DNA of 64,000 nucleotides from contig JBATDG010000061.1 of NCBI GenBank assembly GCA_049663345.1, forward strand, positions 1 to 64,000. The letters run 5' to 3'. This stretch comes from SZUA-365 sp049663345. Its GTDB lineage: Bacteria > Bacteroidota > Ignavibacteria > SZUA-365. Below the pieces are notes generated by a model. It worked only from the letters and a program-made list of their open reading frames with translations, was not told the DNA's origin and searched no databases. Below are positions 27,872-37,600 of the stretch, in pieces (position 1 is the stretch's first letter; every line of letters begins with the position of its first letter). The translations under genes were made by a program, and so were the position numbers.

Positions 27872-28186
27872 TTATTTGTTTAGTATGCTGTTTCGCAGCT
27901 CACGTACGCTTTTATCATAACTCCCGTTGGCCCAGCGGGTATAGACCCCGGTAAGAAGCCAGGCAAAAATGATTATGCCGATGCCGATTGGGAGTCCGAG
28001 AGTCATGTGCTCACCGATTTTCCGGGCCAACACCTCCTTGTCGAACGCAATCGTCAGGATGAAGCCGAAGTAAACGACGAGCATAATGAATGTGAGTGTT
28101 AGTGATACGGTTACTCGCTTGCGAACAAGCGCTTTGAATTTGTCCGATTCAAGAATTTCTCGTACATCTTCAGGTTTGATACTCAT
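27872..28186 (-). CDS. yjcH: DUF485 membrane protein (YjcH family)
   Basis: 104 residues from an ATG at 28186 with AAGGTATT upstream (an ATG four codons earlier is possible). Two membrane segments (VSLTLTFIMLVVYFGFILTIAF and LGLPIGIGIIIFAWLLTGVYTRW) are separated by a short charged loop, and the N terminus is cytoplasmic (EDVREILESDKFKALVRKR). This is the DUF485 signature. In other bacteria yjcH is co-transcribed with actP. As the first gene on the minus strand, it marks the head of the cluster. Confidence 0.9.
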   Translation of the reverse strand: MSIKPEDVREILESDKFKALVRKRVTVSLTLTFIMLVVYFGFILTIAFDKEVLARKIGEHMTLGLPIGIGIIIFAWLLTGVYTRWANGSYDKSVRELRNSILNK

Positions 28187-28545
28187 AATACCTTCCATGT
28201 CATGTTATTGAGTATGATGCAACGCCCGGGTATTCCGGAACTGAGGGGAGCCGGGCTCGATAGCCACAATTGAACACATGCTGGGGCGCTACACCGCACA
28301 TCTTTATGGCGTAATCGCATCCTTCGGATGCGCCGGGCTGGCTTTCGTAAAATCTGTGAGGGGACACGTACCGTTCCCGGTACGTAAAAAGGTGAAGGAG
28401 GTGCTGACTAATTGGACATATTGCACTAAAGCTGTCTTATTATAGGTGCGGGATTTTTCATGTTTCTGCAAATGAGGAATTCCATCGGCTGCCGTGAGCA
28501 GCTATCATTGCCTGAAGGCATTGCACGAACATTCTAACAGCGACG
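28187..28545. other. Regulatory stretch between the acetate-type operon and the barrel remnant
   Basis: No gene. It should hold the promoter of the minus-strand operon, but I could not fix a -35/-10 pair. Two strong dyads are visible: CGCATCC-TTC-GGATGCG (28316-28332) and ACGTACCG-TTCC-CGGTACGT (28366-28385). Confidence 0.5.
28366..28385. promoter_or_regulatory. Perfect ACGTACCG/CGGTACGT dyad, candidate operator
   Basis: Two 8-bp arms with perfect dyad symmetry around TTCC, 180 bases upstream of the DUF485 start. There is no T-tract for a minus-strand terminator. It could be a regulator-binding site for the acetate-type operon or a transcribed hairpin. Confidence 0.4.
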
Positions 28546-28848
28546 ATGAAACCTAGGAAAAAATTCACGATTAAACAACTGCAACAACCCGCTACAGCTC
28601 CGTATGATTCCGGTGACTTTGGCGCTGCCACCAACTCCGATTCCCATTCCATGCACTACGGCCGGGCAGAGTCCGTGTTCGTTGTCGAGCCCGCAGTAAA
28701 TGTGGAGCTTAATGTAACCGAGTGGTTCCGCATCTCTGCTGGAGCGAGCTACCGTTTTGTCAGCGGACTGAATGAACTGCAGGGCATCGAGGACAAGGAT
28801 CTTTCCGGACCATCAGGCTCCCTCTCCATGAAATTCGGCGCATTCTGA
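28546..28848 (+). pseudogene. C-terminal remnant of an outer-membrane beta-barrel protein
   Basis: The 100-residue ORF opens with an unlikely basic N terminus (MKPRKKFTIKQLQQPATAP) and no signal peptide. From about residue 42 it reads VFVVEPAVNVELNVTEWFRI, then SAGASYRFVSGLNE and GPSGSLSMKFGAF. This is the usual last third of a 200-250-residue barrel protein common in this phylum, ending in Phe. The front part is missing, so the gene looks 5'-truncated. A strong terminator follows (28892-28917). Another barrel gene comes next. Confidence 0.65.
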
Positions 28849-28891
28849 TTTTTCTCCCGCAGCGAACTGTCAGACCCCAGGTTGACCTCCC

Positions 28892-28917
28892 ATCCCCGGC
28901 CCGCGCCGGGGATTTTT
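28892..28917 (+). terminator. Intrinsic terminator after the barrel remnant
   Basis: ATCCCCGGC-CCGC-GCCGGGGAT, a 9-bp stem with 4-nt loop, followed by TTTTG. Confidence 0.88.
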
Positions 28918-29063
28918 GTGTGCCGCTTTGTGGTCCCGGCCCACCTTTTTCGAATGGTATTTTTTGAAAATATTCACCGTGTTCAGCAACAATTCCCGAC
29001 AGCAGGCCGTAAAACGAATTTTCTTCAATCCAGAACCAATTCTAATATTTTGAGGAGTTTTGT

Positions 29064-29759
29064 ATGAGAGTGTTCTACACGGTTGTAATCGCGCTGGTAA
29101 TTATGGCGTTTCCGCTACAAGCACAGCAGGAAGGATTCGCCGGCCGCCCCATAACCACAAACCTCAGCATGCCGACAGGAAACACCCTGCATGATGGTGA
29201 ATTCACTATTGGCATCGGTCCGCTGGAGTACGGCATCACGGAAAACGTACAGATTGGTACGAATCTTCTCCTCTTCATCCTGCAGTATTACAATGCGGAT
29301 CTCAAGGTGTCGCTGATTAACAGCGAGCAGCAGGCATTGGCGGTAGGCCTTGGCGTTGGCTATTTCAATCTCGGAGTGTTCGGCGCTGATGTAAATTTCA
29401 CTTCCCTCTCGCCGTATGTCGCCTACTCTACCGCGATGGGACCGAAGACCCGCTTGCACCTGGCGGCGAATTACACGGACTTCAGCGGTTCCGCGAGTAT
29501 TGATGATACGGAGGAGCTGAATGCCTCGGTCTCCGGTACTTCCCTTGCCGCCGGTTTGGAGCACAGTGTTTCGAATAAGACGAAATTTGTAGGAGACGTC
29601 GGCTATGATCTGAAGTTCGAAGGCGTACGTATCGGAGGCGGCGTGCTTTGGGGTTGGGAGACCTTCCGCCTGAAACTCGGTCTGCAGTATTTCGCACCAA
29701 AAGGATATAACGCCTACGTTCTGCCCTATGTCGGCCTCTGGTGGCGCTTCAACGGTTAA
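29064..29759 (+). CDS. Outer-membrane beta-barrel protein
   Basis: 231 residues; signal peptide MRVFYTVVIALVIMAFPLQAQQ; GAGGAG eight bases before the ATG. The mature protein is a run of amphipathic strands (GEFTIGIGPLEYGITENVQIG, LNASVSGTSLAAGLEHSV, FRLKLGLQYFA, YVGLWWRF) typical of an 8-12-stranded barrel. The end WWRFNG has Phe near, not at, the terminus. No specific family is recognised. It is a single gene with a shared bidirectional terminator. Confidence 0.8.
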   Translation: MRVFYTVVIALVIMAFPLQAQQEGFAGRPITTNLSMPTGNTLHDGEFTIGIGPLEYGITENVQIGTNLLLFILQYYNADLKVSLINSEQQALAVGLGVGYFNLGVFGADVNFTSLSPYVAYSTAMGPKTRLHLAANYTDFSGSASIDDTEELNASVSGTSLAAGLEHSVSNKTKFVGDVGYDLKFEGVRIGGGVLWGWETFRLKLGLQYFAPKGYNAYVLPYVGLWWRFNG

Positions 29760-29840
29760 TCAGCCGAACGATGTCCCTGGAGGTTCACCTCCGCCCGGTG
29801 GAAATGCATTCGATCCCCACAAACTATTTCGATCTAATAA

Positions 29841-29870
29841 AAACGCCCCTGTAAAAGCAGGGGCGTTTTT
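29841..29870. terminator. Bidirectional terminator between barrel gene and subtilisin gene
   Basis: AAACGCCCCTG-TAAAAG-CAGGGGCGTTT, an 11-bp stem with T-tracts on both strands, lies between two convergent genes. Confidence 0.92.
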
Positions 29871-29891
29871 ATTGTTCAAAGGTACACCGGA

Positions 29892-32800
29892 TTATTTCAT
29901 CAGCAGCATGCTGCGGCGAAGCTGCTTGCCGTTGGCTTCGAGAGTGCAGATGTAGGTGCCGCTCGGGAGACCTTGTCCGTTGAACTCAACTTCATGTGTT
30001 CCTGCACTGCGGCGGGCATGGTCAAGGACGGCGATCTCCCGGCCGAATAAATCGTGCACAACGAGACGCACCGTGGCTGCTTCCGGAAGCGTGTAGCGGA
30101 TGACGGTGGTCGGATTGAAGGGATTGGGATAATTCTGTGCAAGCGAAATGGATTCGGGGACAGCATCCTCGGCATCCACACCCTCTTTCGGGAACCAGTT
30201 GTGCGCGATTGCGAAAGGTCCAGAAAGATTCGTCAGTCCGTTGGCCTGCACATGGTTTTCGAACGGCTGCGATGATCCGCCTCGGTTCGTCCAGACATTC
30301 CAGGGCTTTTGCCAGACGGTAAGCGCTGCGGGCTGCGTGATGAGCCCCTGGGCTTCGGTGTTGGTGTAGAAAAGACGCACATCGACGTTCGGGCTGCCCG
30401 CATTGCTCGACATTGTGTAATATCGCTGCACATAGCGGATTCGTGCGAGTCCCTGCGGTACGGTGCATGGATACATGTTCACGGTGAAGCTGCTTATGCT
30501 GCCCGCGTTGCTTTTCACTTCCGCTATTTTCTGTCCACTGCTGTTGGTGAATACTGTCCAGCCCAGACCCACCGGCTGCGTAACAGAAACCGTGCCCAGC
30601 GGTTCGATCTGCAGACTTATTGTCATCGAAAACGGCGAGTTGCTTGCCGGGACATTTGTGACGCTGTTCCAGGCGGTCAGCGTGATTGTCCGATTCACTG
30701 TCCCGGTCGGGAGAAAGCGCGGATCGACGGTGAATACCAGGTTGTCGCCTTCGTAGCCGCTGCTGGTGACGAGGGTGATTTCGCTGGCAGACGTGGTCGC
30801 CGTCCACCGCATCTGTCCGCCGCCGAAATTGCCGCCGCTGTTGTCGATAGACACGCTGCGCGTCACGATCACCGGAGTTTTGCAGCCGCCCGAGATGACG
30901 ACGAAGGAGGCCGCGGGGTCGATCTGTGTGCGGGGAACCACCGTGAAGGTGGAGGAACAGAACGCCTGATTCCCCCGCTCGTCGGCAATTGCGAAATTCA
31001 CCACAGTGGTGCCAGTACCCACTGTCGTGCCGGGTGATGGTGTTTGAACAATGACAAGCAGCGGGCTGGCTGTACAATTATCGGACGCGATGATCTGATT
31101 TCTCAAATCAGGAAGCACCGCAGTATTCTGCGCGCTGCCTTCTACGGTTTGATTCGCTGCACATCCAGAAATCACCGGATTGTCGACGTCGATGACAGTG
31201 ACGCTCTGTGTTGCCGTGGCCAGGTTGTTTCCCCCGTCAACAACCGTCCAGGTTACGATGGTGAGGCCGCGTGGAAAAACTGCGGGAGCGTTGTTGCTGA
31301 CGGTGAGATTGTTGGGACAATTGTCCGTAACTATCGGCGTTCCGAGGTTCACAAGAGAGGCATTAACGGAGCACAACCCGGGAGTATTGGGCAGCACGAG
31401 ATTCGCGGGAGCAGTGATCTTCGGTGCGATGATATCCGTCTGACAAAGTGAGTTCTGGGCTGCAAGCACGGCGTTGTATGCGTTTACCCGGCCGTAGCCG
31501 AGATTAGTGCACCAGCTGCCGTTGGGCTGTCCGGCAACATTGTTCGTGTAGGTATAGCCGCCGACCTTTTCCGTAGTGGTCTCAAGAATTACACGCGCCT
31601 GCGCATGCGTGAGTAGCGGGTTCATTGAATAGATGAGCGCCATGACTCCCGCAGCATTCGGACAAGCGCTTGAAGTTCCGTTGAAGGTCGGATAGTAATC
31701 GCCCGAGCTGTATCCTGCAGGACCGCTGATATCGGTCGAATAGATCTTTACACCCGGAGCGGCGACGTCGACATTCGTTCCGTAATCGCTGCCCCACCAG
31801 TATTCACCATCACAGGAACTCGGAGATTTGCGCTGGTCGCACATACTCGACGCGGCAATTGCGATGGTCTGATTGTAATTCGCCGGGTAGATGACGGTTG
31901 TACTGTTGCCGTTGCCGGCGGAAAACAGCACCGAGGCGCCGCGTCCCGACCGACCGAAGTTGATCGCATTGTCGATGGCCAGGTTGATGATCGCTGCAGG
32001 GGATCCACCGCCCCAGGAATTGCTGAGCACATCGGCCGCACCTTGATTCCAGGCCCAGTTTATAGCATCGGCGATGACTGCGTCGCTCGTCATCCAATAT
32101 GGCCCGGAGCTGTACGCGATGCGTACCGGCACGATCTTGCAGCCGTATGCCACTCCGGCGATGCCGAGATTGTTGTTGCCCACAGCTCCGACGATGCCTG
32201 CGCAGTTTGTACCGTGTGCATCGTTGTTCTGCGGACCGCCATTGCTGCCAAGTCCCGTTGCGTCATATCCCGGAAGAAGATTGGCTATGAGATCCGGGTG
32301 ATTAAGATCAGTGCCCTCGTCAATAATCGCCACTTTGACCGCGGCAGAACCGGTTGTCAGGTTCCATGCATTGAACACTTCCATGTCTGCACCAGGTGTG
32401 CCATTGTATTGCAGCGCAGAACCGGTGTTGTTCAACGCCCACTGGTAGGAATTATATGTGTCGTTGGTACTCACGCGCTGAAGCAGCCGAAAGAAATCCG
32501 GTTCTGCCCATTCAAAACTCCGGCTTTCCTGAAACAGCCGTGCGAGCTCAAAGGCGTTGCCTTTCGACTGCTTGTCGACGGTTACGATATACACCAGCGG
32601 AGCGAATGAAAAGCTGCCTAGCACTGCGGCTCCCTGCTCTCTTGCCATTCCCTGAAGGAGCGGGAGCTCGGTCAGGCTCCGTAATTTTACGTGAAAGCGA
32701 TCCTGAATTCCCATAAGAGCACCGTCGCGGTACTCAAGAAAGGGATTGGCATAACGGACTTCAGACATTGCAGAAATGCGGTTCAGCAATTCAACGACTT

Positions 32801-33158
32801 CCTGCTCGGAAAGTCCCTCCCGCAGCGTTCCCAGCACGGCGCGTGGGGCGGGAAGCAGCATCTCCGCGGTGACTGGCTCGAGCGAGGGATCCCCGGCGAG
32901 GAGAGCGGCCTGTTGATTTTCCGGAATGCCGTCCTTGAACTGGATGAGTATGTGCTTTGCCGAAAGGCGAAACTGGCTGCTTCCGGCCGAATTCGTAAGC
33001 GTCAGGCGTTCCGCACTGAATCGTCCGAGATCGGATGCCGAGCCGCCTTTGTCCTGCGCATGCATTACCGGAGAAAGCAGCAGCGTGAAGAGTACTGCGA
33101 TGAGATAGAACGAAATTTTCGATTCCTTAGGGGCACCGGACTGAACTGAATGGCTCAT
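29892..33158 (-). CDS. T9SS-exported subtilisin-like (S8) serine protease
   Basis: 1,088 residues with an N-terminal signal/anchor (ISFYLIAVLFTLLLSPVMHAQ) starting from an ATG at 33158. A propeptide-like region is followed by the S8 domain. The catalytic triad is visible: Asp in VKVAIIDEGTDLNHPD (about residue 279), His in NDAHGTNCAGIVGA (about 314) and Ser in FNGTSSACPNAAGVMAL (about 495). The oxyanion Asn is in LSNSWGGG. Next come HYR-like modules (DNCPNNLTVSNNAPAVFPRG; DNPVISGC), an Ig-like region and a T9SS sorting domain (LAQNYPNPFNPTTVIRY...DLFGREIAVLD...SMLLMK). All residues needed for activity are intact, so an extracellular protease for peptide uptake is likely. Confidence 0.95.
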   Translation of the reverse strand: MSHSVQSGAPKESKISFYLIAVLFTLLLSPVMHAQDKGGSASDLGRFSAERLTLTNSAGSSQFRLSAKHILIQFKDGIPENQQAALLAGDPSLEPVTAEMLLPAPRAVLGTLREGLSEQEVVELLNRISAMSEVRYANPFLEYRDGALMGIQDRFHVKLRSLTELPLLQGMAREQGAAVLGSFSFAPLVYIVTVDKQSKGNAFELARLFQESRSFEWAEPDFFRLLQRVSTNDTYNSYQWALNNTGSALQYNGTPGADMEVFNAWNLTTGSAAVKVAIIDEGTDLNHPDLIANLLPGYDATGLGSNGGPQNNDAHGTNCAGIVGAVGNNNLGIAGVAYGCKIVPVRIAYSSGPYWMTSDAVIADAINWAWNQGAADVLSNSWGGGSPAAIINLAIDNAINFGRSGRGASVLFSAGNGNSTTVIYPANYNQTIAIAASSMCDQRKSPSSCDGEYWWGSDYGTNVDVAAPGVKIYSTDISGPAGYSSGDYYPTFNGTSSACPNAAGVMALIYSMNPLLTHAQARVILETTTEKVGGYTYTNNVAGQPNGSWCTNLGYGRVNAYNAVLAAQNSLCQTDIIAPKITAPANLVLPNTPGLCSVNASLVNLGTPIVTDNCPNNLTVSNNAPAVFPRGLTIVTWTVVDGGNNLATATQSVTVIDVDNPVISGCAANQTVEGSAQNTAVLPDLRNQIIASDNCTASPLLVIVQTPSPGTTVGTGTTVVNFAIADERGNQAFCSSTFTVVPRTQIDPAASFVVISGGCKTPVIVTRSVSIDNSGGNFGGGQMRWTATTSASEITLVTSSGYEGDNLVFTVDPRFLPTGTVNRTITLTAWNSVTNVPASNSPFSMTISLQIEPLGTVSVTQPVGLGWTVFTNSSGQKIAEVKSNAGSISSFTVNMYPCTVPQGLARIRYVQRYYTMSSNAGSPNVDVRLFYTNTEAQGLITQPAALTVWQKPWNVWTNRGGSSQPFENHVQANGLTNLSGPFAIAHNWFPKEGVDAEDAVPESISLAQNYPNPFNPTTVIRYTLPEAATVRLVVHDLFGREIAVLDHARRSAGTHEVEFNGQGLPSGTYICTLEANGKQLRRSMLLMK

Positions 33159-33385
33159 GCTTCACCGTTTTTATGTGTACCGTAAATGGAGACCGTATCG
33201 TGTGAATTTCGGTCAACGTGGCGCACAAACATAGTATGCGCTATATTCAGGTACAAGCGGCACGAAAAAAACTCCGAAATCAGACTCTGCGTAAGACTTC
33301 CATTTACCAGGGCCGTTGATCACATTGATTCTGCCGGTACAGGAAATACTTCGATCAGGATTCGACTCCTCGAATTGGATAATCC

Positions 33386-33952
33386 ATGAACCACTTCGCC
33401 ACTAAACGTTTTCACATTCGTCCCCTTCAAACAGCCGATGCCGCTGCCGTGTTCGCCTATCGTTCCGATGCGGAGGTCGTGCGCTACCAGATGTGGCGTC
33501 CGGAAGAGGAACGGGATGTGCTCCGCTTCATCCGTGATCTGCGCGGGCTTGCTCCGGGTATGCCGGGCATCTGGTACCAATTCGGCATCATCGAATTCCA
33601 GAGCGGATTACTCGTCGGCGATTGCGGTGTGCATGTGCCGATCAACAGTCCTGATAGTGTGGAACTGGGCCTTACCCTCTGCCGCAGCCATCAGGGTTTA
33701 GGCTACGCCACGGAAATTCTACAGGAACTCATTCGGTATTCTTTCCTGACGCTGCATGTTCATCACATCATTGCGCGCACGCATCCGGACAACCATCGCT
33801 CGGTCGCACTCATCAAGCGGTGTCAATTCAGTGCGCTGCCGCTCCTGACTACTAAAGAAGAACTTGTATACGAACTTCGACACACCGCATGGAAGCAATC
33901 TTTGGACGACAATCCTTCTGACTCGTCCGACAGCAGAAAGCGTGGAAGATGA
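33386..33952 (+). CDS. GNAT acetyltransferase, RimJ/RimL type
   Basis: 188 residues. The N terminus FHIRPLQTADAAAVFAYRSD, the strand VELGLTLCRSHQGLGYATE (with the acetyl-CoA loop HQGLGYA, matching Q/RxxGxG/A) and ARTHPDNHRSVALIKRCQF (NxxSxxxxxK) identify an Acetyltransf_3/RimJ-RimL-like N-acetyltransferase. The C-terminal tail is charged (SDSSDSRKRGR). It is a stand-alone gene, divergent from the subtilisin. Acceptor unknown. Confidence 0.88.
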   Translation: MNHFATKRFHIRPLQTADAAAVFAYRSDAEVVRYQMWRPEEERDVLRFIRDLRGLAPGMPGIWYQFGIIEFQSGLLVGDCGVHVPINSPDSVELGLTLCRSHQGLGYATEILQELIRYSFLTLHVHHIIARTHPDNHRSVALIKRCQFSALPLLTTKEELVYELRHTAWKQSLDDNPSDSSDSRKRGR

Positions 33953-34056
33953 GATTTCACTCTCGTCCACCAACAGCTTCCCGACAGGATTGACCTTCAG
34001 CTCTCATTAAACATGCTTCGGCTGCAACCTCAAGTCTATCCACTGGAGAAGAGCGC

Positions 34057-34653
34057 CTATTCGGGAGAAATCTTGTTCTTATGTGATTCGTAGTGGTCGC
34101 GCCATACCCGCAAAGATTGAATCTCGCCCCGGAGCCGGGCCTCCATTCCCACCTCACCAAATGTGCGCATTACCCCGGGACCCTGCGGCAGATACAAATA
34201 ATCCATCTCCGTGAGTGACTGAGCGCGTGTGCGCTCCCGTGCATACTGGTAGCCGAATTGCAGGGCCTGCTGCAGCAGGAATCCTCCCAGGATTTCAAGC
34301 AGTGAGGCTTCTCCTCCCCGACCGATCCAAAGCTGCATGTTGAATTGCGCGAGCCTTCTGTCGAAAATAGCGGTGTGATCTGCGGTCTGATCTTCGTCAA
34401 GATCGACATCCATGTGAAAAGCATTCATGATTCTCACGCTATCGCTTCTTTCCTGCGATAGATAGTCATAGTCACGAAAGCCCGTCACCACCAGTCGGCC
34501 TCCGGGATTCAGAAAAAGATCACGCCCGGACGCTGCGTCTGCATCCTGTATTTTCTCCGACCGAGGGACATGAATCCCCGGCTTCTCCGTCGCGCCATCC
34601 TGGGCAGCGGCGGAGAAGGCACACAACAGTAATATCAGAAACAGGTAACGCAA
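34057..34653 (-). CDS. Secreted hypothetical protein in operon with PNGase F-like gene
   Basis: 198 residues with a signal peptide (MRYLFLILLLCAFSAAAQ). The start codon is TTG at 34653 with AGGAT seven bases upstream. The mature part is charged and helical in its second half (GGFLLQQALQFGYQYARERTRAQ). No family is recognised. It begins 29 bases after the stop of the PNGase F-like gene, so it is probably co-transcribed and may be linked in function. Confidence 0.7.
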   Translation of the reverse strand: MRYLFLILLLCAFSAAAQDGATEKPGIHVPRSEKIQDADAASGRDLFLNPGGRLVVTGFRDYDYLSQERSDSVRIMNAFHMDVDLDEDQTADHTAIFDRRLAQFNMQLWIGRGGEASLLEILGGFLLQQALQFGYQYARERTRAQSLTEMDYLYLPQGPGVMRTFGEVGMEARLRGEIQSLRVWRDHYESHKNKISPE

Positions 34654-34682
34654 GCTGCAGATCCTGTCATCGATTCTGAATC

Positions 34683-37600
34683 CTATCGCACGACGCTGAA
34701 TTTCATGCGCCGCAAAACCCTGGCACCTTCAGCAACAAATACGACATAGTTGCCGGGATGAAGCCCCGCAGTAGAGATGTCTTCTACGTAGACGCCATTA
34801 CCGGCTTCACGTTCCGCGCCCACGAGAACACGTTCACCAAGCAGGTTATATACTTCGTAATGCACTGCAGCGGGAGTGGACAATTCGTACCGCAGCGTAA
34901 CGCGGTCTCCAGCAGGATTAGGATAGAGATCAAATCCTTCTGCCGGGACGGCAGGCTCGTCTACGCCGACAAGATTCGAATAGCGGAAGGTATAGCTGGC
35001 GAATTTACCAAAGTCCGGATTGAGGCTTTCCCATAGGGCGCCACCGACGATGCGGATCTGGAAATACCCGTCTCCATCGTTGTTGGCCCACCAGGAAACG
35101 CCATCTTCCCCGGAATCGAATAACGTAACTCTATAGCATCCCGGCAGCATGTCGAGAGTATCGATGTACAGCGTGTTGGCTGAGAAATTACTCCGGCTCA
35201 TTACGAGTTTGCCTTCAGCGTCGCGCAGCTCCCAGCGATTTTCATGAGGTGCGTTGTTGGTGCGGAAACGGAATATCAGGGCATCGTCATACAGCGGAAC
35301 CGTTGTGAAAGAGCTGAACTGTGTGTCATTGTGTGAATATTCATCAGTGCCGCCATTGGGATTGCTGACCTGCACGTCGAAGATGTTATCCGGGCCCCAT
35401 TGTCCCCAATCAAATGCTGGAAGATCAACGATTTCCTTTTCCATAAACGCCAGGCGCCCTGTCCAATGATAGGTGTTGCTCCCGCCGCCGCGCGGACCGT
35501 AAGTAATATCGAGGCTGGTCATCGACTGCTCGCCGCGATTCTGGATTTCGATGCGCGGCTGTCCGCAAGTAGGATTGAAGCGGCGGTACAGTTCATTGTT
35601 GCTCGGAGCGATGATATTCTCCACAGCGGCGTCGAGCTGGTGGTTCGGCGGTCCGTAGGAAACCAACTGCGATTCCGTGACATAGTTTCCGAATTCATCG
35701 TAGTCGGATTCATAGTCGAGTTTGACCTGGCTGCCGGTGATATACGGAGTAAGTTCAAATTCCTTGATCTTGCATTCCATTCCAGGACACCAGCCGGCAC
35801 GGGCATATATCCATGTGCCGCCCTGCGGGTAGAGGGGATTGGTCGAGCATTCCTGAACTATCTGCCAGTTCCATCGCTCGATGTCATTGACCTTGACGGA
35901 ATGAATCTTCGGACAGAATTCGGCGCAATTCGTAGCATTGCTGAACTGGTGGCCCGTCACCGTCGTGCGAAGTTTGAACATCGACGCCTCGGGATCGAGA
36001 TCAACGGTCATGGGCGGAACCTGCACGTCGAATCTCTTCAGTGAGAAATCTCCCTGCCAGAGATTCTCTATCTTCTTCACCTCACGCGGAGGCGTACCTT
36101 CGATGAATATGAATTTCATGTCCAGCAGCTCCTGCCAGTTGCCTGCGGAGAGATGCACCGAATCCTTAAGCAGTGGAAGGAAGTCCGTCACGTCATACAC
36201 CCAGGTCCAGCCTTGACCAAGATCCAATCCAATGCCATACGGTGTGATGTAGCGTCCCAGCTCAAAGCGATTGACAAGTTCGAAGGGATTCTGATAATAG
36301 AAATGATTCTCACGTACGAGCCATTCGTCGGCAGGCACTTCTGTGGTGGTAAGAACGTCTCCATTCTCGTCGAAGGTGTAATTCGCATACGTCGGCCAGA
36401 CATAGAGAGTATCCGTTGGAATGTTGGCGCGAGTAGTATCGCCGTACATCACCACCATAAGTCCTGCTTTCTCCAGAGTGTCGATTACGACGGTTTGCTC
36501 GAGGTGTGAAGTAAAGCTGCCCTGTTCGAACACGACGTTGGGCCGATACGGCGCGGCAAGGAAGCCGCGTGCACGCTGTCCCTTCCAGCCCTGGCGCTGC
36601 GGGTAGAGAAGACGCCCGTTATGCGCACCTTTGAGGTCGTATGCGATAAGACCGACGCCTTCATCGAAATTCCAGGCTGAGATCAGATCTGCAAACAGCG
36701 GATCCATAGCATCAAGACGCGTCTGCATCCGCTCGAGAACCTGCGCCTGTGTCAGAACGCTTCCCCAGACGCGGATTTCATCCATCTTCCCTTCAAAATA
36801 GCTTCCCCCGTTCGAGGCGATCTGGAAAGTGGCGTTGTTGCTCGAGGTGAAGGCAGGGATGGTGCCAGTGAAAGTGAGGGACTGTTTTTCTCCATTGAGA
36901 TACAAGACCAGCCGTCCGTCCTGTGTATTGACCGTTCCGTCATAAACCATTGCGACATGGACCCAAGAGTTCAGGCCAATGGGACGGTTAGTTGTGTGGC
37001 CGTGGGAATTCTCCCCGTTGCCGACGAGACAGTACACATCGCTCTTCCCGGCATCCGGGGGATTGAGCTGAATTCCGACGCGGTTTTCATTGGCGGCGGA
37101 TTTCATGACGATGTTCGTCCAGTTCTGGAGCGAAGCGGGATTGAACCAGGCCTCGAGTGTGAAAGACTGCATGTCATTGAGTTCGCTCATCTGACCGCAA
37201 TCGACATAGCTCTTCGGCTGAATATTCAGCAGCTCGTCGCTATCCATGCTTGTGAACATCAATTCCTCTGTCGTCATATCGCCGAGCATCGTAAAGCCGC
37301 TTCCATCGATGCGGTCGAAGCTGAACTCCGCGAGAATGGCTCCCGACCAGTAGGTGAATGGTTCGGTGAAATGAATCGTGTTCCAGCTGTTTGCAGTCAG
37401 CGAAATCGCGCCGTCAAATACTGTGACAAAGCCGACATCGCGAAGAGGAATTGAATTATCCCAGCCGCTGCCCGTGTAGCGCCGCATCCGGATAGTGAGG
37501 CGGTGGATGTCGCCATCGACGTTTCCGACCTGGAAGCGCATCGCGGAAATCTTGTCCGCGGTCAGTCCTGCCGCCGTGAGTTCATCGCTGGTCCATATCA

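Noticed and set aside
28401..28440. Second sigma-54 promoter (TTGGACATATTGCAC)
   Set aside because: GG to GC spacing is 7, not 10, so it does not fit a -24/-12 element.
30309..31037. 242-residue plus-strand ORF inside the subtilisin gene
   Set aside because: Antisense to HYR/Ig-like modules of a well-supported protease; no domain or start signal.
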